This document shows, piece after piece, positions 22,116-33,108 of a stretch of 64,000 bases of DNA (the stretch's first letter is position 1; each line of letters starts with the position of its first letter). Origin of the DNA: Apiosordaria backusii (taxonomy: Eukaryota; Ascomycota; Sordariomycetes; Sordariales; Lasiosphaeriaceae); NCBI GenBank assembly GCA_030549205.1, contig JAUKTV010000027.1, positions 124,001 through 188,000 of the forward strand. Reading direction: 5' to 3'. Under the pieces are notes generated by a model. That model searched no databases, was not told where the DNA came from, and saw nothing but the letters and a program-made list of their open reading frames with translations. The translations under genes were made by a program, and so were the position numbers.

Positions 22116-22123
22116 AGGACTTC

Positions 22124-22130
22124 TATAAAT
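22124..22130 (+). promoter_or_regulatory. TATA-like box
   Basis: TATAAAT lies about 150 bp upstream of the ATG at 22280, directly after the tandem duplication. It is a plausible core promoter element for the APH-like gene. Confidence 0.4.
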
Positions 22131-22279
22131 ATAGCCTCAGGAACCAGTCCAGTTTGAATCGCTAGCTTCGAGATCAATGATAGTTTGACCTCTACGATAT
22201 TGTTGAAGTCGCCGAAGTACGTAAACCATCAGTTGCAACCAATTCGACCCGTCTCCCTTCCACTTCACTTTTGTTCGCC

Positions 22280-23233
22280 ATGTCGATCGACTCATGCCCC
22301 GTTAGGGAATCCATCCGGGAGATCAACGATAAATCCTGGGTCATTGGGGGAAGAATTCTCCTCTCGCGACAATCCTTGCCGCCTTCGTCTGGCACTTTCT
22401 GGGGCGATGGCACAGGCTCGTTCTACACCATAACCGATGCTCCTCACCCTCCATCCGAATACCTTCCGCTACCGGCCACAAGCCACCCTTTCGAGAAGGT
22501 CTATGATGTCGGCGATGCCCACGCAACCTGGATAATAGGCGAGGCCGCTCTTAAAGTCCAACTCGTGCCCAAGGAGATCCCAAGCGTAACACGAGAGCAT
22601 GTTACGATAAACGAAGTGAAAAAACGATCGTTCAGTTTTGCTATTCCTGAGGTTTACCACCACGCCGAATTTGAAGGTCGGTACTACATCTTCCTAAGCA
22701 AGATCCACGGCGAAACCTTGTCTCAAGCCTGGCCCAAGATGGGAGAGACGGCGAAGCAAAACTGCGTCGCCCGAGTAGTATCCATCATCAAAGAGCTTAT
22801 GGTGTGGCGGGGTCCTAACATATCCGGCGTCGACGGCGGATATCTACCAGACAGATACCTTGCACGGCGGGGCCCCAGGGAAGAGAAAGACTGGAGTCCC
22901 AGCGAACTTTTGCGCTGTTGCCAGGAGTTGGGTATGGATTGCTCGACATTCGTTTTCCATCATCTCGACCTAGGGCCAGGAAACATATTCGTGAATGACA
23001 CGTTCGAAATAAACGCCATCATTGATTGGGAGTGTGCCGGATTTATTCCGATCGATTGGATCCGAACCAAGTTCACAATGTGTCCCGGACTCGACCTTGA
23101 CGATTTTGATTGGGAGTATTTGGACAAGCGAGTGGAGTACAGATGGCGAGTTGCAACTGAATTGGCTAACGAAGGATTCGATCAAGTCACCAAAAAATGG
23201 TTCTCTTGGGCAGGTATTCCCATGAACAATTAA
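22280..23233 (+). CDS. APH-family (kinase-fold) phosphotransferase-like protein
   Basis: Single exon, 317 residues from the ATG at 22280 (MSIDSCPV). The frame extends further upstream only through non-ATG codons. The fold signature is in the C-terminal lobe: HHLDLGPGNIFV is the catalytic loop (base Asp, Mg-binding Asn) and INAIIDWE holds the second metal Asp, followed by AGFIPIDW as in fungal APH proteins. The N-lobe has an AALKVQL strand that could carry the ATP-binding Lys. Substrates of these fungal paralogs are unknown; drug resistance should not be inferred. The gene sits in a repeat-rich accessory tract, has a duplicated block in front and a damaged partial copy of its own 3' end behind it. 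Confidence 0.75.
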   Translation: MSIDSCPVRESIREINDKSWVIGGRILLSRQSLPPSSGTFWGDGTGSFYTITDAPHPPSEYLPLPATSHPFEKVYDVGDAHATWIIGEAALKVQLVPKEIPSVTREHVTINEVKKRSFSFAIPEVYHHAEFEGRYYIFLSKIHGETLSQAWPKMGETAKQNCVARVVSIIKELMVWRGPNISGVDGGYLPDRYLARRGPREEKDWSPSELLRCCQELGMDCSTFVFHHLDLGPGNIFVNDTFEINAIIDWECAGFIPIDWIRTKFTMCPGLDLDDFDWEYLDKRVEYRWRVATELANEGFDQVTKKWFSWAGIPMNN

Positions 23234-23242
23234 ATGATACCC

Positions 23243-23386
23243 GAATTTGTTCCGAAGGAATGGTTCCGAACCAAGTTCCAACTTTCAAGTGGATTAGAGA
23301 AGGCGAGTTGCGAAGGAATTGGATAAGGAAGGATTCGATGGCGTCGCAGAAATGGTTCTCTTTGGCAGGTATTCCCTTGGAATAAT
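23243..23386 (+). pseudogene. Partial duplicate of the 3' end of the APH-like gene
   Basis: Sequence after the stop codon repeats pieces of the gene's own end: TTCCGAACCAAGTTC matches the region around 23058, and GGCGAGTTGC...GGAAGGATTCGAT...AAATGGTTCTCTTTGGCAGG matches 23147-23217. About 70 bp between the pieces is missing in the copy. It is a tandem duplication with an internal deletion. Confidence 0.75.
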
Positions 23387-23480
23387 GAGAGTGCACTCTC
23401 ACTGGCGATGTCAACCTGGATGCCGGAGTCACCGGGTTCGTGCGACGCACTCTTTTCAGCAACAAACTATTTCTGTTACC

Positions 23481-23535
23481 TATCTTTCTGTTTATCTTTC
23501 TTTTTATCTTTCTTTTTATCTTTCTTTTTATCTTC
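23481..23535. repeat. 12-bp pyrimidine-rich microsatellite
   Basis: Four units of about 12 bp (TTTATCTTTCTT) follow the APH gene remnant. Confidence 0.85.
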
Positions 23536-24299
23536 ATACAATCATTTTACGCTCTTTATATATTCCATAGGCACCTAGGTAGTCGTCTCAACAATAAACC
23601 CCCCTTGCAAGGAAACTGTCTCTGTCCCGTGACCAATTGAAGTGGCTGATGCTTCCCTTCAAGCCTCTTAAGAAGGGAGACTGCCGCGAACTACAAAGCG
23701 GAAAGCATAGACAAGTTCATATAGCGTTGGACTCTTGAAAGTACCTATTGGAAATACCTTGCTCATCTCATCCGGCTCCGTCGCTGAGTCAAGGGTACCA
23801 CAACAGACACAACATGCGTCAATTATTGCCGTGAGGTTCGATCCCATCACAGAAGACTATGAGTTCTGGGATAATAATAAAACAAAAGCTAGGATAGAGT
23901 ATAAACTAAGCTGGGTATACCTGGCAAAGAGTGAAGGTCATGATACCCAAGGCCATTGAATGCTAGAACACCAGAACGCGAAAGCTAGTTACCAAGGTAC
24001 GTAGCACACCAGAAGATTAACGATAAGCCGAACAAATTTGCCGTCTGCTATAAACAACAAAGCTGGGACCAAGCTGGAATAGGAGGCATGTATTGCTAGG
24101 ATAAAGAAGGGATGAGCCTAGGATAAAGCTAGAATAGATGCCTAAGGTAATAAAGCTAGGATTAAAGACATGTCTTACTGGAAAAAAGCAGAGATAAAGT
24201 CCTGTTGAAGCTGGGATAGGTTTCCTTAAGAAGCCAGTTTAATAGCAGCAAATATTCCTACCCCCTTATTCTCACCGCCAACCCTACAACAAAACCCCT
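23536..24299. other. Intergenic, no supported gene
   Basis: No credible gene. Short dispersed motifs of the AGCTGGGAT/AGCTAGGAT type recur several times between 23.88 and 24.22 kb, suggesting degenerate repeat DNA. Confidence 0.5.
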
Positions 24300-24764
24300 T
24301 TAAACCTGGGTAGAATTACACCCCCCATTATACGTGCACCGAATGGAGGTAGGAGTGGGCGAGTCGCACTGATCGACGGTGAACTCATCCCACCCCTCGG
24401 CATCCCGCACCTGCAGAATTCCCACCCCGTTGCCGGCGTCGGAGATCCAGCGGACGTCGACGCCGTCGCAGCCGCCCACCGGGCGCACCTTGTCCCCTTC
24501 CCTCGTGTTGCACGGCCCGGTAAAGTCCGCCCTGTCGTTGGTGTACCTAGACGTAGCAGACCGGGATGTAGCCGGTGCTGCCTCCGGGGCCGGCGACGGG
24601 GAGGCCGCCGTGCGAGATTGTGACGGCGGCGTTGGCCTGGCGAGGAGGTAGTGGTTAGTCATATGTTGCTTGTATTTAGTAGGTAGTTCTCAAGTGTGAT
24701 GGATTGGATGATGCCGTACCGTGGAGGCTGCCGTGACGGCGATAGCGAGGGAGAGGAACTTCAT
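24300..24764 (-). pseudogene. Small secreted protein gene with a frameshift
   Basis: Exon 1 (24764-24720) encodes MKFLSLAIAVTAAST. An intron with GTACGG, a branch point TGACTAACC and CGCCAG leads to exon 2 at 24636 (ANAAVTISHGG...GGSTGYIPVCYV). A stop then appears at once (near 24545), while another frame continues YTNDRADFTGPCNT to a stop at 24300. Removing four bases (GGTA) at about 24544 would give a continuous, Cys-containing secreted protein of roughly 130 residues. The family is not recognised; composition suits an apoplastic or effector-like small secreted protein. The shift may be a real insertion or an assembly error. Confidence 0.5.
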
Positions 24765-26519
24765 TTTGACTTTGAAGAAGAGAAGGGGGAGTTTGAGTGA
24801 AATATGCCGAGTTTCGAGTTGCTAAAGTTGCTATGTTGCTTTGCTTGTTGATGCTAATACTGCCTGTTTCAACTTGGAGCGCAGGAGGCAGGCGTTTTAC
24901 ACTTAAATCTCTGTCAAGATTTTGATCACCTCAGTCTTCAGCAACATGACATTACCAGGTATGGCATCAACGATCACTGACAATGACACCATCCCCATGC
25001 TTCGTCGTCCTCGATCAACACGTATTTCCTTGAATATTTTCATCCTGCCAAAAGTTCTTCATCGATGTCCCCACGAGAATCTGGATTGTTTACTACGAGA
25101 GGATTAGTGTAGAATGCCCGAGGGTAACATGCCAAGCGGAAGCTTTGGCATTTGTTTTCTCGGTGTAAGGATAGCGCAAGGTTTAGTCCGGGCGAGCAAG
25201 TTACGATCGAGAACATAGGTATGGGGTTAACAGGCTGATATAAGCTGCAATTTGAGACATGAGGGGATAACAGCCTTCGGCAATGTAACATCTTTTTCTT
25301 GCTGGTTGATTTGATGCCTGGACAGGGCAGTCGACGTCACACCATGACCACAGCTGCCAGACTCTGGCGTGCCAAGTGGTAAGCTTTTCAGTTATTGCTT
25401 CTATTGGGTAATGTACCTACATTAAGTTGTGAATATTACCCAAGATTGAAGTATCACCTAGGCAGTTCATGAAGCATCGTAAGCCCCAGACTCGTTCCGT
25501 TAATGCTCTCAAGATAAGTCGATGGTGACAACCAAACCCATTTGCGGCAACCCTTGCGTAACGGTCACGGTGCAGTAACTCATTACATCCCCAATCATTT
25601 ACTTTCAATCCTTTCAAAATCAGGGACTACAATTCCCGGAACCGTGTAGATATCTTGGCATTCTCACAACACATGTTACAACACTGGACAGGAGCATTTG
25701 CAGTGAGGTAAACACGAAAATGCATGGCTGATTCAGCGCTGACGAAGCAGGCTTTATATACCAATGTAAAATTTGCACTCTCTTGTTTACCCGGGCAGGT
25801 AGGATATCATCTTCTCAATGCCAACTTACCTAAGGCTCTGGAGACGTCTTCAAGTCTTTGTGAACAGAGGGCCTGCTTGTTACATGTATTTGTTCAGGCG
25901 TGGATGTGACCAACATATGTCTTGGTATCCGAAATAAATGAGGCGGACGACACCTTGACAGCATTCCACAACATCCGAGACCTTCCGTTGCCCCACAATA
26001 GATTCTCTCCCTCCAGTCAGCCACCTATTTCGGTCATGTCTTGAAGCCAACGCTGTCTTGGCCTGCCTACTACACCAATTGCAGGCCCTCTGGAAATGGC
26101 ATGACAGAATTAGCGCAGCCACAATGCGTATTGGCAAAGCAAGGCATCTTCACGATCCGGCGTCATTTGGGATATACCTAGTGAGCGCTGGCTTTCACAT
26201 TGAAATATACCGAGAGGTTGTTGACAGGCTTTGGCGGTGGGATTACGCGAAGGGAAATCTTGATATTCTCAATCTTCGAGCTGGAAGCCCAAGACGTTTT
26301 GGTGATGGTGTGCTTCTCGTCTGCAGTTGCTCTGGTGCTGTGTGTAGGGCGATAAAGACATTGGGAAGAGCAGCCTCCCTACATGGAGCCAACTACCTCC
26401 CCGCGTCCATCCCGTCCTCACAGCGCTTACATCAGTAGCCAGCCACGCCCAAACTTCCATCTAGCATCGTTCGCTCGTCCTCCCAGTTTCTTCACTTCAT
26501 CCCCCATCTCATTCCCACA
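24765..26519. other. Intergenic, no supported gene
   Basis: No frame in this stretch has convincing support on either strand. Confidence 0.5.
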
Positions 26520-27817
26520 ATGGCGTCTGTATGACTGGCTCGCAATTCCTATCTTCCAACACGATGCCACCGGTCTTTTCAAACCCAAGTCAATCAACAT
26601 GTATTTACTCTATTCCCGCTGCTGCTGGCCAAACTACAAGTAAAGATCTGGCAAGATTGCCTATTGCCTACAGCGCCAGCGAATCATCCAAGTCGTGCTC
26701 GCACCCGTCAACGAAGCAAAAGATCACTATATCATCGACAACAACATCGATACCCCGAACGGCGAGAAGTTCATAGCTGAAGTCGTCGGCTACCAAACTG
26801 TTAGCAAGTTGATGCGCGTTAATAGAGAAGCGAGGCACGAGTCCCTTCTGTTCTATCGCGTTCACCTGCTATGCAGATTTATTAAACCCTGGGAGATTAA
26901 AGCACAGCCTGCCGCCAGCCCTCGAGGGATCCTCCATTTTAACCCCGATTATGACTTCCTCCACATATTTCACACGAGGGATAACGGCGAGAATCCCTCC
27001 TTGCTTGAGACGCTATCGGACTTCTTCTACCATCTCAAGACTACCTACGACCGTCAGCACATTGGATTGCTTAGGTAACCTCGCCCTTGACAGAGATCCA
27101 GCAAAGGCTGGCTGGAGGGCAGGGGCAGTACGGTTTCATGACTCCTTTTAGACCTCTAACCTTGCTCCAGAGGTGAACAACGCGTTAAAAGATAAGCTTG
27201 AACAACTCCACGAAGTCTTCTTTGTGTTCCGTACTGCCATCGTCATAGAAAACAATCATCCTGAAGACAGTCAGTTTGAGATACTTCAAAACACCCCCCT
27301 TCCAATTTGGTCGGCATCTCCCGGCTTCGAACGTGTAACCCGCGATCCACGTCCTGGTGTTGATGAAACCCTAACGGAGCAGTGAAGCTACTATTGGTTC
27401 GGCCTTGATAACACGTTGAACGACTGGGACCGTCTCCTCACCAAGTTGGATATACCACTGTTGGACTCGAACTCACAAACACAAACTCGATATTCTTGCG
27501 GCTTGACATATGCTATAGAAAGCGCTCTGACATGGGCATCGTTTGTTAGGGAAGCGGTGGCAGTCCCGGAACACTATGTCTTTAACATGGAGACGGCACA
27601 GACTTATCTCCGCCTTCAGCAGAAAAGAGCTGGGCAGACAACTCCATCGTGGATGTCTACCTTTGGGTTCTGGTTATTTCACTTGCCTGAAGGCATTGAG
27701 CACATCTCTCGTTTCCGAAATAGCCATGTTAATGGCCAGGGCGTCCACCAGCTGCGACAACCTATGCCGGACCTATCCAAGGTTTGGCCTGAATTGTTGA
27801 TAGCAAGTTTGTATTGA
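26520..27817 (+). pseudogene. 2EXR-domain protein pseudogene
   Basis: Starting at ATG 26520, the frame has a TGA after four codons (26532) and then reads HVFTLFPLL and KLQVKIW, which is the 2EXR signature (F-x-x-F-P-x-L-P-x-E-L-x-x-x-I-W). A frameshift near 26660 leads to QRIIQVV, LMRVNREARHESLLFYRV and GILHFNPDYDFLHI, all typical of 2EXR proteins. Another shift lies near 27070, then in-frame TAG (27149) and TGA (27383) codons interrupt the rest, which ends at 27817. The stops are what CAG-to-TAG and CGA-to-TGA transitions would give. No set of ordinary introns removes all lesions, so the gene is dead. Further coding-like sequence (27905-28147) may be its eroded tail. Confidence 0.7.
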
Positions 27818-28400
27818 TAGTAGGTGCTCGAATCAGGCCTTAATGAAGGGATGGCTCGACTGGCGGCAGACGATCATCTCCCGACAACTACATGATACAA
27901 CAAATTGCGAGCCGTTTTTGATAACTTCCTCCCTTGTGGATTGGAGTTCCTCGGATGGCGACCCATTCACTGGAAGTATTTGACGCTGTGGTTCAGGGCG
28001 CTTACGGAGGAGGTAGGAAGGTCATCTCACCAAGGAGATTTTCCCATTTCCGCACTGGGGTTTCACCGCCTCGATGAACCAACCTGTATCCGAGTATTCG
28101 AGCTGCGCGTAGGAGGAATGCCAGCTTGGTGGTGGTTTCATGGTTGAGGGGCTGGTAGGTTGAGAAATCTTTGTGAGACGTAGGTATCAAGGAAGAGACC
28201 GACTGCTGCGGCTGATGGTGATGTGGCCGTTTGGTTGAGTGGCAGGGTCAAGGGGAATTGACGTGTGGTCGGTGCTGCTGAAAGGTGGGATTTGGTGGCC
28301 TGGCTCCGTCATCCTCGTCATTCACAGCCACTGGTACTATAAAGAAGAGCGTTTGTCAGGAGTGTTTGCAAACCATAGCGGGAGCCTATATATCTGGGGA

Positions 28401-28822
28401 TGGCGTAACTTTCTAGGATATTACACTTGGCCCTTGATGCTACATTTGCCTTAGGCTTTAAGCCAGTATTTCTATAGCCGATATATTAATTACGAAACGG
28501 AAAGAACGAGCACTATTGTTGTTTTTATAGTAAATAGTTTATTTAAAAGATTATTAAGGTTCTTTAGAAATTAAATACCTTGTATAAGTGCCTATGTTCG
28601 AATCTTAAGTTCATTTAAACTACAATCTTTTAATTACTTCTTACTTAGGCCCCTAAGCAATTAGGCCCAATAGGAAGACCCCCTTTTAATATTTTTTTAA
28701 GGCTTATTAGGCCTATTGGCTAATTAGAAGCTAGTATTTTACTGGCTTACGGTGGCTTTAGCTGCCACAGTTGCTGAGGGTGCCGTAACTTTCTGGGATA
28801 TTATACCTGGGCCCTGATGTTA
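28401..28822. repeat. AT-rich block flanked by 36-bp direct repeats
   Basis: GTAACTTTCTAGGATATTAC at about 28404 recurs as GTAACTTTCTGGGATATTAT at about 28788, each followed by a TGGCCCTTGATG-like string. The DNA between is AT-rich and RIP-like. It could be an element with short terminal direct repeats or an insertion with target duplication. Confidence 0.6.
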
Positions 28823-28999
28823 AAGCCGAAAACTGGAGGCTTCCGCTTTGGAAGCCGCATTCTCCGACTGACCTTGTGGCTGCTAATGGACAGTGTGATT
28901 TGTGATTGCCGATAATACGATTTCAGTGAGCTCCACAAACCAGATGAAAATGATTCAGACGCAGTGTGTGATCGGAACTTGATAAGATGGCACGGGGAA

Positions 29000-29245
29000 A
29001 GAGTCGGTGGTTCTTACATCTGCCAGCGGTCTCTCCGTCACAATGAGCCACTCGTCACGCCCAGTAGCCTAGAATTGTGTTGTCAACCAGAGCTGCGATG
29101 AGTAAATGAGGGAGCGTACTGACCTTGACTTGGAAATGGCCTTCACCGCAGATCTGCTCAAGTGTATCGAACATATTATGTGTATCCAACTTCGTGTAGA
29201 CGTAGACTTTATGCCAATCTACAGGAACCTCCACCGTGTTGAAAA
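29000..29245 (-). pseudogene. Paralog 1 of a small unknown gene (segmental duplication)
   Basis: On the minus strand, VEVPVDWHKVYVYTKLDT and a following exon DEWLIVTERPLAD, joined across a short intron (GTCAGT...TTCTAG), match the gene at 30543-31543. The start codon seen there (ATGGAG) is GTGGAG here and the upstream CAG is changed, so this copy is probably degenerate. The similarity extends over roughly 28.95-29.68 kb, beyond the coding part. Confidence 0.45.
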
Positions 29246-30542
29246 TCGAACGGGAACCAGGGGATGTTGGTTGGGCCCTTGTAATTAATTGTGTCAGCGA
29301 AAGGTTCAACATTGGTCCATATAGACGGGAGGGACTCGACAGAATAGAAAAGACAATGGAGGTTACATACATAGTGCTGACGGCTGGTGAAATGGCGAGA
29401 GCGAAACGAGGACGAAATCTGTCGACTTCAGGTGTGAGGCACAAATGGCACAGATTGCCGAGACACTGCGGGTTGTTAAGGTGGACTGCAGTGGCTCACA
29501 TGAAAAGGTTGAAACCGCACGCTATCGTACCTGTGTGGATGGGGGCCAGAGGGCCTTTAGGAGGTGGACGTGACAGGTCGTTGGGAAAGGACGGAGGCGG
29601 GGTCAGTCGGGTTGCCTCACCAGTTGGCAGGCAGAGACGACCTATTTTAAATAGGTATATTTGCTTGCAGGTGATCATAGATCGGCTCCTAGATATCTGA
29701 GCCTTGGAAGGCTTCCGAGGTAGGCCCTCAAGAGTTCAAGTACAGAATAGTAAGGTAGGGTTAAAATAGGTGCCTCAGTAAAACCCACCGTAAAACAGCA
29801 GGCTGGTTCGCAGGTTAACGACCGGCTTTTCTTTTTAAGGCTAAGAGCGTGCTCGACAAGGTGCGGAGCGCAGTGACACCAGTCTTGAGCCCCGACAGGG
29901 CCTCCTGTTGATGGGACGGACAGTGCTGGTCCCCAGTGTGTGGTGACCTGATTCCGTGAGCGTGATGCAGTTTGAAATGAAGCGAATAGCGGAGTGACTT
30001 CGCTCGTGCCATCAGCCTAAGGAAATTGGAAGAGACCAAATGGGTATTCTAGGGCCGTAGATAAGCTATCATATGACTTCACAAATGATCGGTTGAGTTG
30101 TCGAACAAGTGGCAATGATCCATTGATGGAAGTAGGAAGGTACCTACGGTAGTGTAAATCCTCAAATCGTGGAAATGGATAAGAAGAAAGTAACGAAAAC
30201 CCCCGTAACTCCGTGCTCTATGTCAATCCCCGGTCTCCCTCCCAGTACTCCTCATAAGGTCAATTGCACCTTCTCCACCGGGGATCCCACTGCATCCTAG
30301 CAACAGTAGTCGATGCGCCCGAACAGTTTACCCAAGAGGCCACGATGACCTCGCCTCAAGACCCTGTGAGGAGGTGCTTCAAAGAAGTCAAAATCCCGTG
30401 GGAGCGAGACTTCTGCTTTGTTTCGACGGGTTGTGTTGGTGGCAGCAGCAATGGATGGGTAGGCACTTTCTCCCAAACCCGGTGAAGTGAGTCTGCTTCG
30501 TCGAGGTCACCTTGTGACGCGAGCTGTTTAGAAGCTCGTTCT

Positions 30543-31543
30543 TTAAGAACTTGATGTTCGGCCTGTGAGAGATTTATGGGTTAGCAGGGTGTACAGGACA
30601 AATGCAGGAATCACACCATCAATACGGGGGCTTCCTACATCTGTCAGCGGCGTCTCCGTCACAATAAGCCATCCCTCATCCTCGATTTCCTACAAATATT
30701 TATAGATCAGTCAGGATTATCGTGTGATTAGAGTAGAGATGGCTGGATGGATAGATAGCGTTTATTAGCCCACCGGCCAAAGGCCGGTCTAAATATCTAT
30801 CGAATAATAGGTTATAACTGCAGTGGCTATACTATATATACCTATATATATAGTAATATCTACCTAAGGCCAGTAGCCCCTCATATATCACTACTCTTAA
30901 GCCTATATATATTCGCAATAATATTTAGAAATATCTAAATAACTTCCTCTTAATACCCTCCCCTTAACTTTGATTTTAAAAAGTCGAGCCCATATACCTA
31001 TCCTTATATTATATATTAATTATTAAAATTATTTATATTTAAAAATACTTTTATAATACTAATAAATAGTAAACTGCCAGTAGGAAATAGCCGAAGGGAC
31101 AGCTGTTATCGATTTTCAAAGTGCTTGATGCATATGTATATAAAAATATATACATAATATTTTTTATAATTATAGTCCTTCCTAGGACTATCTTTTTATA
31201 ATAATAGTCCACCGTATAAGGTATTATAATTCGATTTTTCGTCGTCGTCAGCGGCATTAACTTTGAACGAAAAAGTAGTTTTTCTGTAGATGGTAGTACT
31301 ACTAATAGGGCTACAAAGGGCTTACGGCCAAAAAAGGCCTTCTTTTATAGCTCCACTGTTAGAGACTCTTAACAGTGGGTGCTAAGAAAAGTTTTTTGAA
31401 GGAGAAGGTGAGAGTGGAGATGGCGTACCTACCTTGAGGTAGAAAGTATCTTTGCCGCGTATATCGTCAAGTGCTTCAATAATGTCGCCTGTGTCTAGCC
31501 TTGTGTAAACATAGACTTTGTGCCATCCTGCGGGGATCTCCAT
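30543..31543 (-). CDS. Small unknown protein, paralog 2, with a repeat-inflated intron
   Basis: Exon 1 (31543-31433, 37 codons) begins MEIPAGWHKVYVYT and exon 2 (30689-30543) continues EIEDEGWLIVTETPLTD to a stop, giving about 85 residues. The intron (31432-30690, GTAGGT..TTTGTAG) is about 743 bp because an AT-rich block sits inside it, whereas paralog 1 has an intron of about 55 bp at the same place. I do not recognise the family. Shared features are a ME(I/V)P start, aromatic WHKVYVY and WLIVTE. An additional upstream exon is possible. Confidence 0.4.
30745..31370. repeat. AT-rich insertion inside the intron of the small gene
   Basis: About 600 bp of AT- and TpA-rich DNA with no counterpart in paralog 1. 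Both ends carry GGCCAAA/GGCC-type motifs (CGGCCAAAGGCC at about 30775, CGGCCAAAAAAGGCC at about 31325). It looks like a RIP-mutated mobile element; I could not establish true terminal repeats. Confidence 0.5.
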
Positions 31544-31943
31544 GCTGTCAAAGGGCGAGGGGTTCGGGGAGGATGTTTGCAGAGACCTTCAGTTGTTGAC
31601 AGCCGTATCAGGACCATTTCTACTACATGCTGTTGGAGGCGGGGGGAGAGGAAGCATTTAAAAAGCAGGCTAGGGGACGTACATGATGATGGTGTCTACT
31701 CAAATTGCCAGAAGCTGTGGGAGAAAGGATTGATTTTGCGGAGTTTGAGGGTGAGGCAGAGATGCGACAGATTGCTGAGACGCTGCAACAGTGTGGCTTG
31801 GGATTTTATCGTGGCACAGGGTCAGATGAAGCAGTTAAAATCGCACACTGCACTGTTCTAGCCGCGAGTGGCAGACCTTTAAAAGGGGCTTATGGCAGGA
31901 CGGAGGCAGGGTCAGTAGGTTGCCTCACCCTCGTACCGGTGCA

Positions 31944-32450
31944 AGGGGGGGTCTAGGAAGCCGTACGCCCATTTCCAATTAAACTTTCCGGGCTGAAATA
32001 TCTAGCCACCCTAAGGCTGGGAGTGGCTTACAGCTAAGCTAGCAGCTTAAATCCAGACGAACGGTTTAAACGGAATAGTACTTAGAGGATATTTAAGACT
32101 TAGAGTATTACTACTATTATATTAGCTATAACTAAGTACTCGATATATATTAAATTAACAATTTCCTATTAATTAAATCTAGTTATATGCTTATACAATT
32201 AACTATTTAATTATTATACGTAGTAGTTAAAATTACGTATAAAGATAGCTGAAATATTATAAGGAAGGTACTATTCTTAAAGTAAATACAAGCCAGCTTT
32301 AAACCGCTTAGCCAAAATGAACCTTTCGTTAAAATAAACCGCAGAACCGTCCGTATACAACTTAGATACACAAATAAGTGTATACTTCCAACTAAACTTT
32401 CTGGCCTTATTTTATATAACCCGTAATTTAAACGGCTCCCTAGACCCCCC
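31944..32450. mobile_element. MITE-like element with terminal inverted repeats
   Basis: The left end reads GGGGGTCTAGGAAGCCGT and the right end is its near-perfect reverse complement (ACGGCTCCCTAGACCCCC without the first A-C spacing), giving inverted repeats of about 18 bp around about 505 bp. The interior is AT-rich, non-coding and RIP-like. Inside both ends there is also a direct repeat (CCAATTAAACTTTCCGGGCT and CCAACTAAACTTTCTGGCCT). No clear target-site duplication is visible. A non-autonomous DNA transposon is the simplest reading. Confidence 0.6.
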
Positions 32451-33108
32451 TGGCCGGGTAAGCTGCAGACGACCTGACCCCCCATCCAATCGCAACCGCA
32501 CGCGATGCCTGCGTGGTACAAAGGCAGTTATCAAATTCATAAATTTTACAACAGGAAACGCCATTTTGGGGGCCTGAAAATATGTGACTGATCATCTACG
32601 CAATCTGGAAGTCCCCGTTCACAACCGAGAGATTCTTACCTTACCTACATGGCCTGTGTCAATAGATATCGAGGTTATGTGGACTGTAAGGCTACCTAGG
32701 TGTCAACATTGGACTAGATCATCCCAATGACTTTCTGATAGCATTTGGCCAAGAGTATAACGGTTAAAGAAGACGGGACGGGCCACGACAGCGTCGGGTA
32801 GGCGGCCGGCGTAAGGGGTGCTACCGAGACCCCCAACTTTTGAACCACGCTCTATTTAGCTCACCGAGCTTTGGCTGCAGAAAATGCTGCCCTGGCCGCC
32901 CGGAATCAGGCTAGGATTGTCGGCCGACAGAAAGTTGAACATCGCAAATATCGTTGAAGTTTCAAATATGATGAAGCTAAGGTAGACCATCTTTTAGTCA
33001 GGGCATTATAAAGACAGGTATGTCAGGTACTCGTGATGTTCGCGGCTTACCATTTCTCATTCAGCTTCTACTTGCCCTCGACTTCCATTATAAATCCACG
33101 TTCTTAAA
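32451..33108. other. Upstream region of the CorA-like array
   Basis: No gene is supported. The last 200 bp are the presumed promoter and leader of the first CorA-like copy, with TATAAA about 20 bp before its ATG. Confidence 0.5.
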
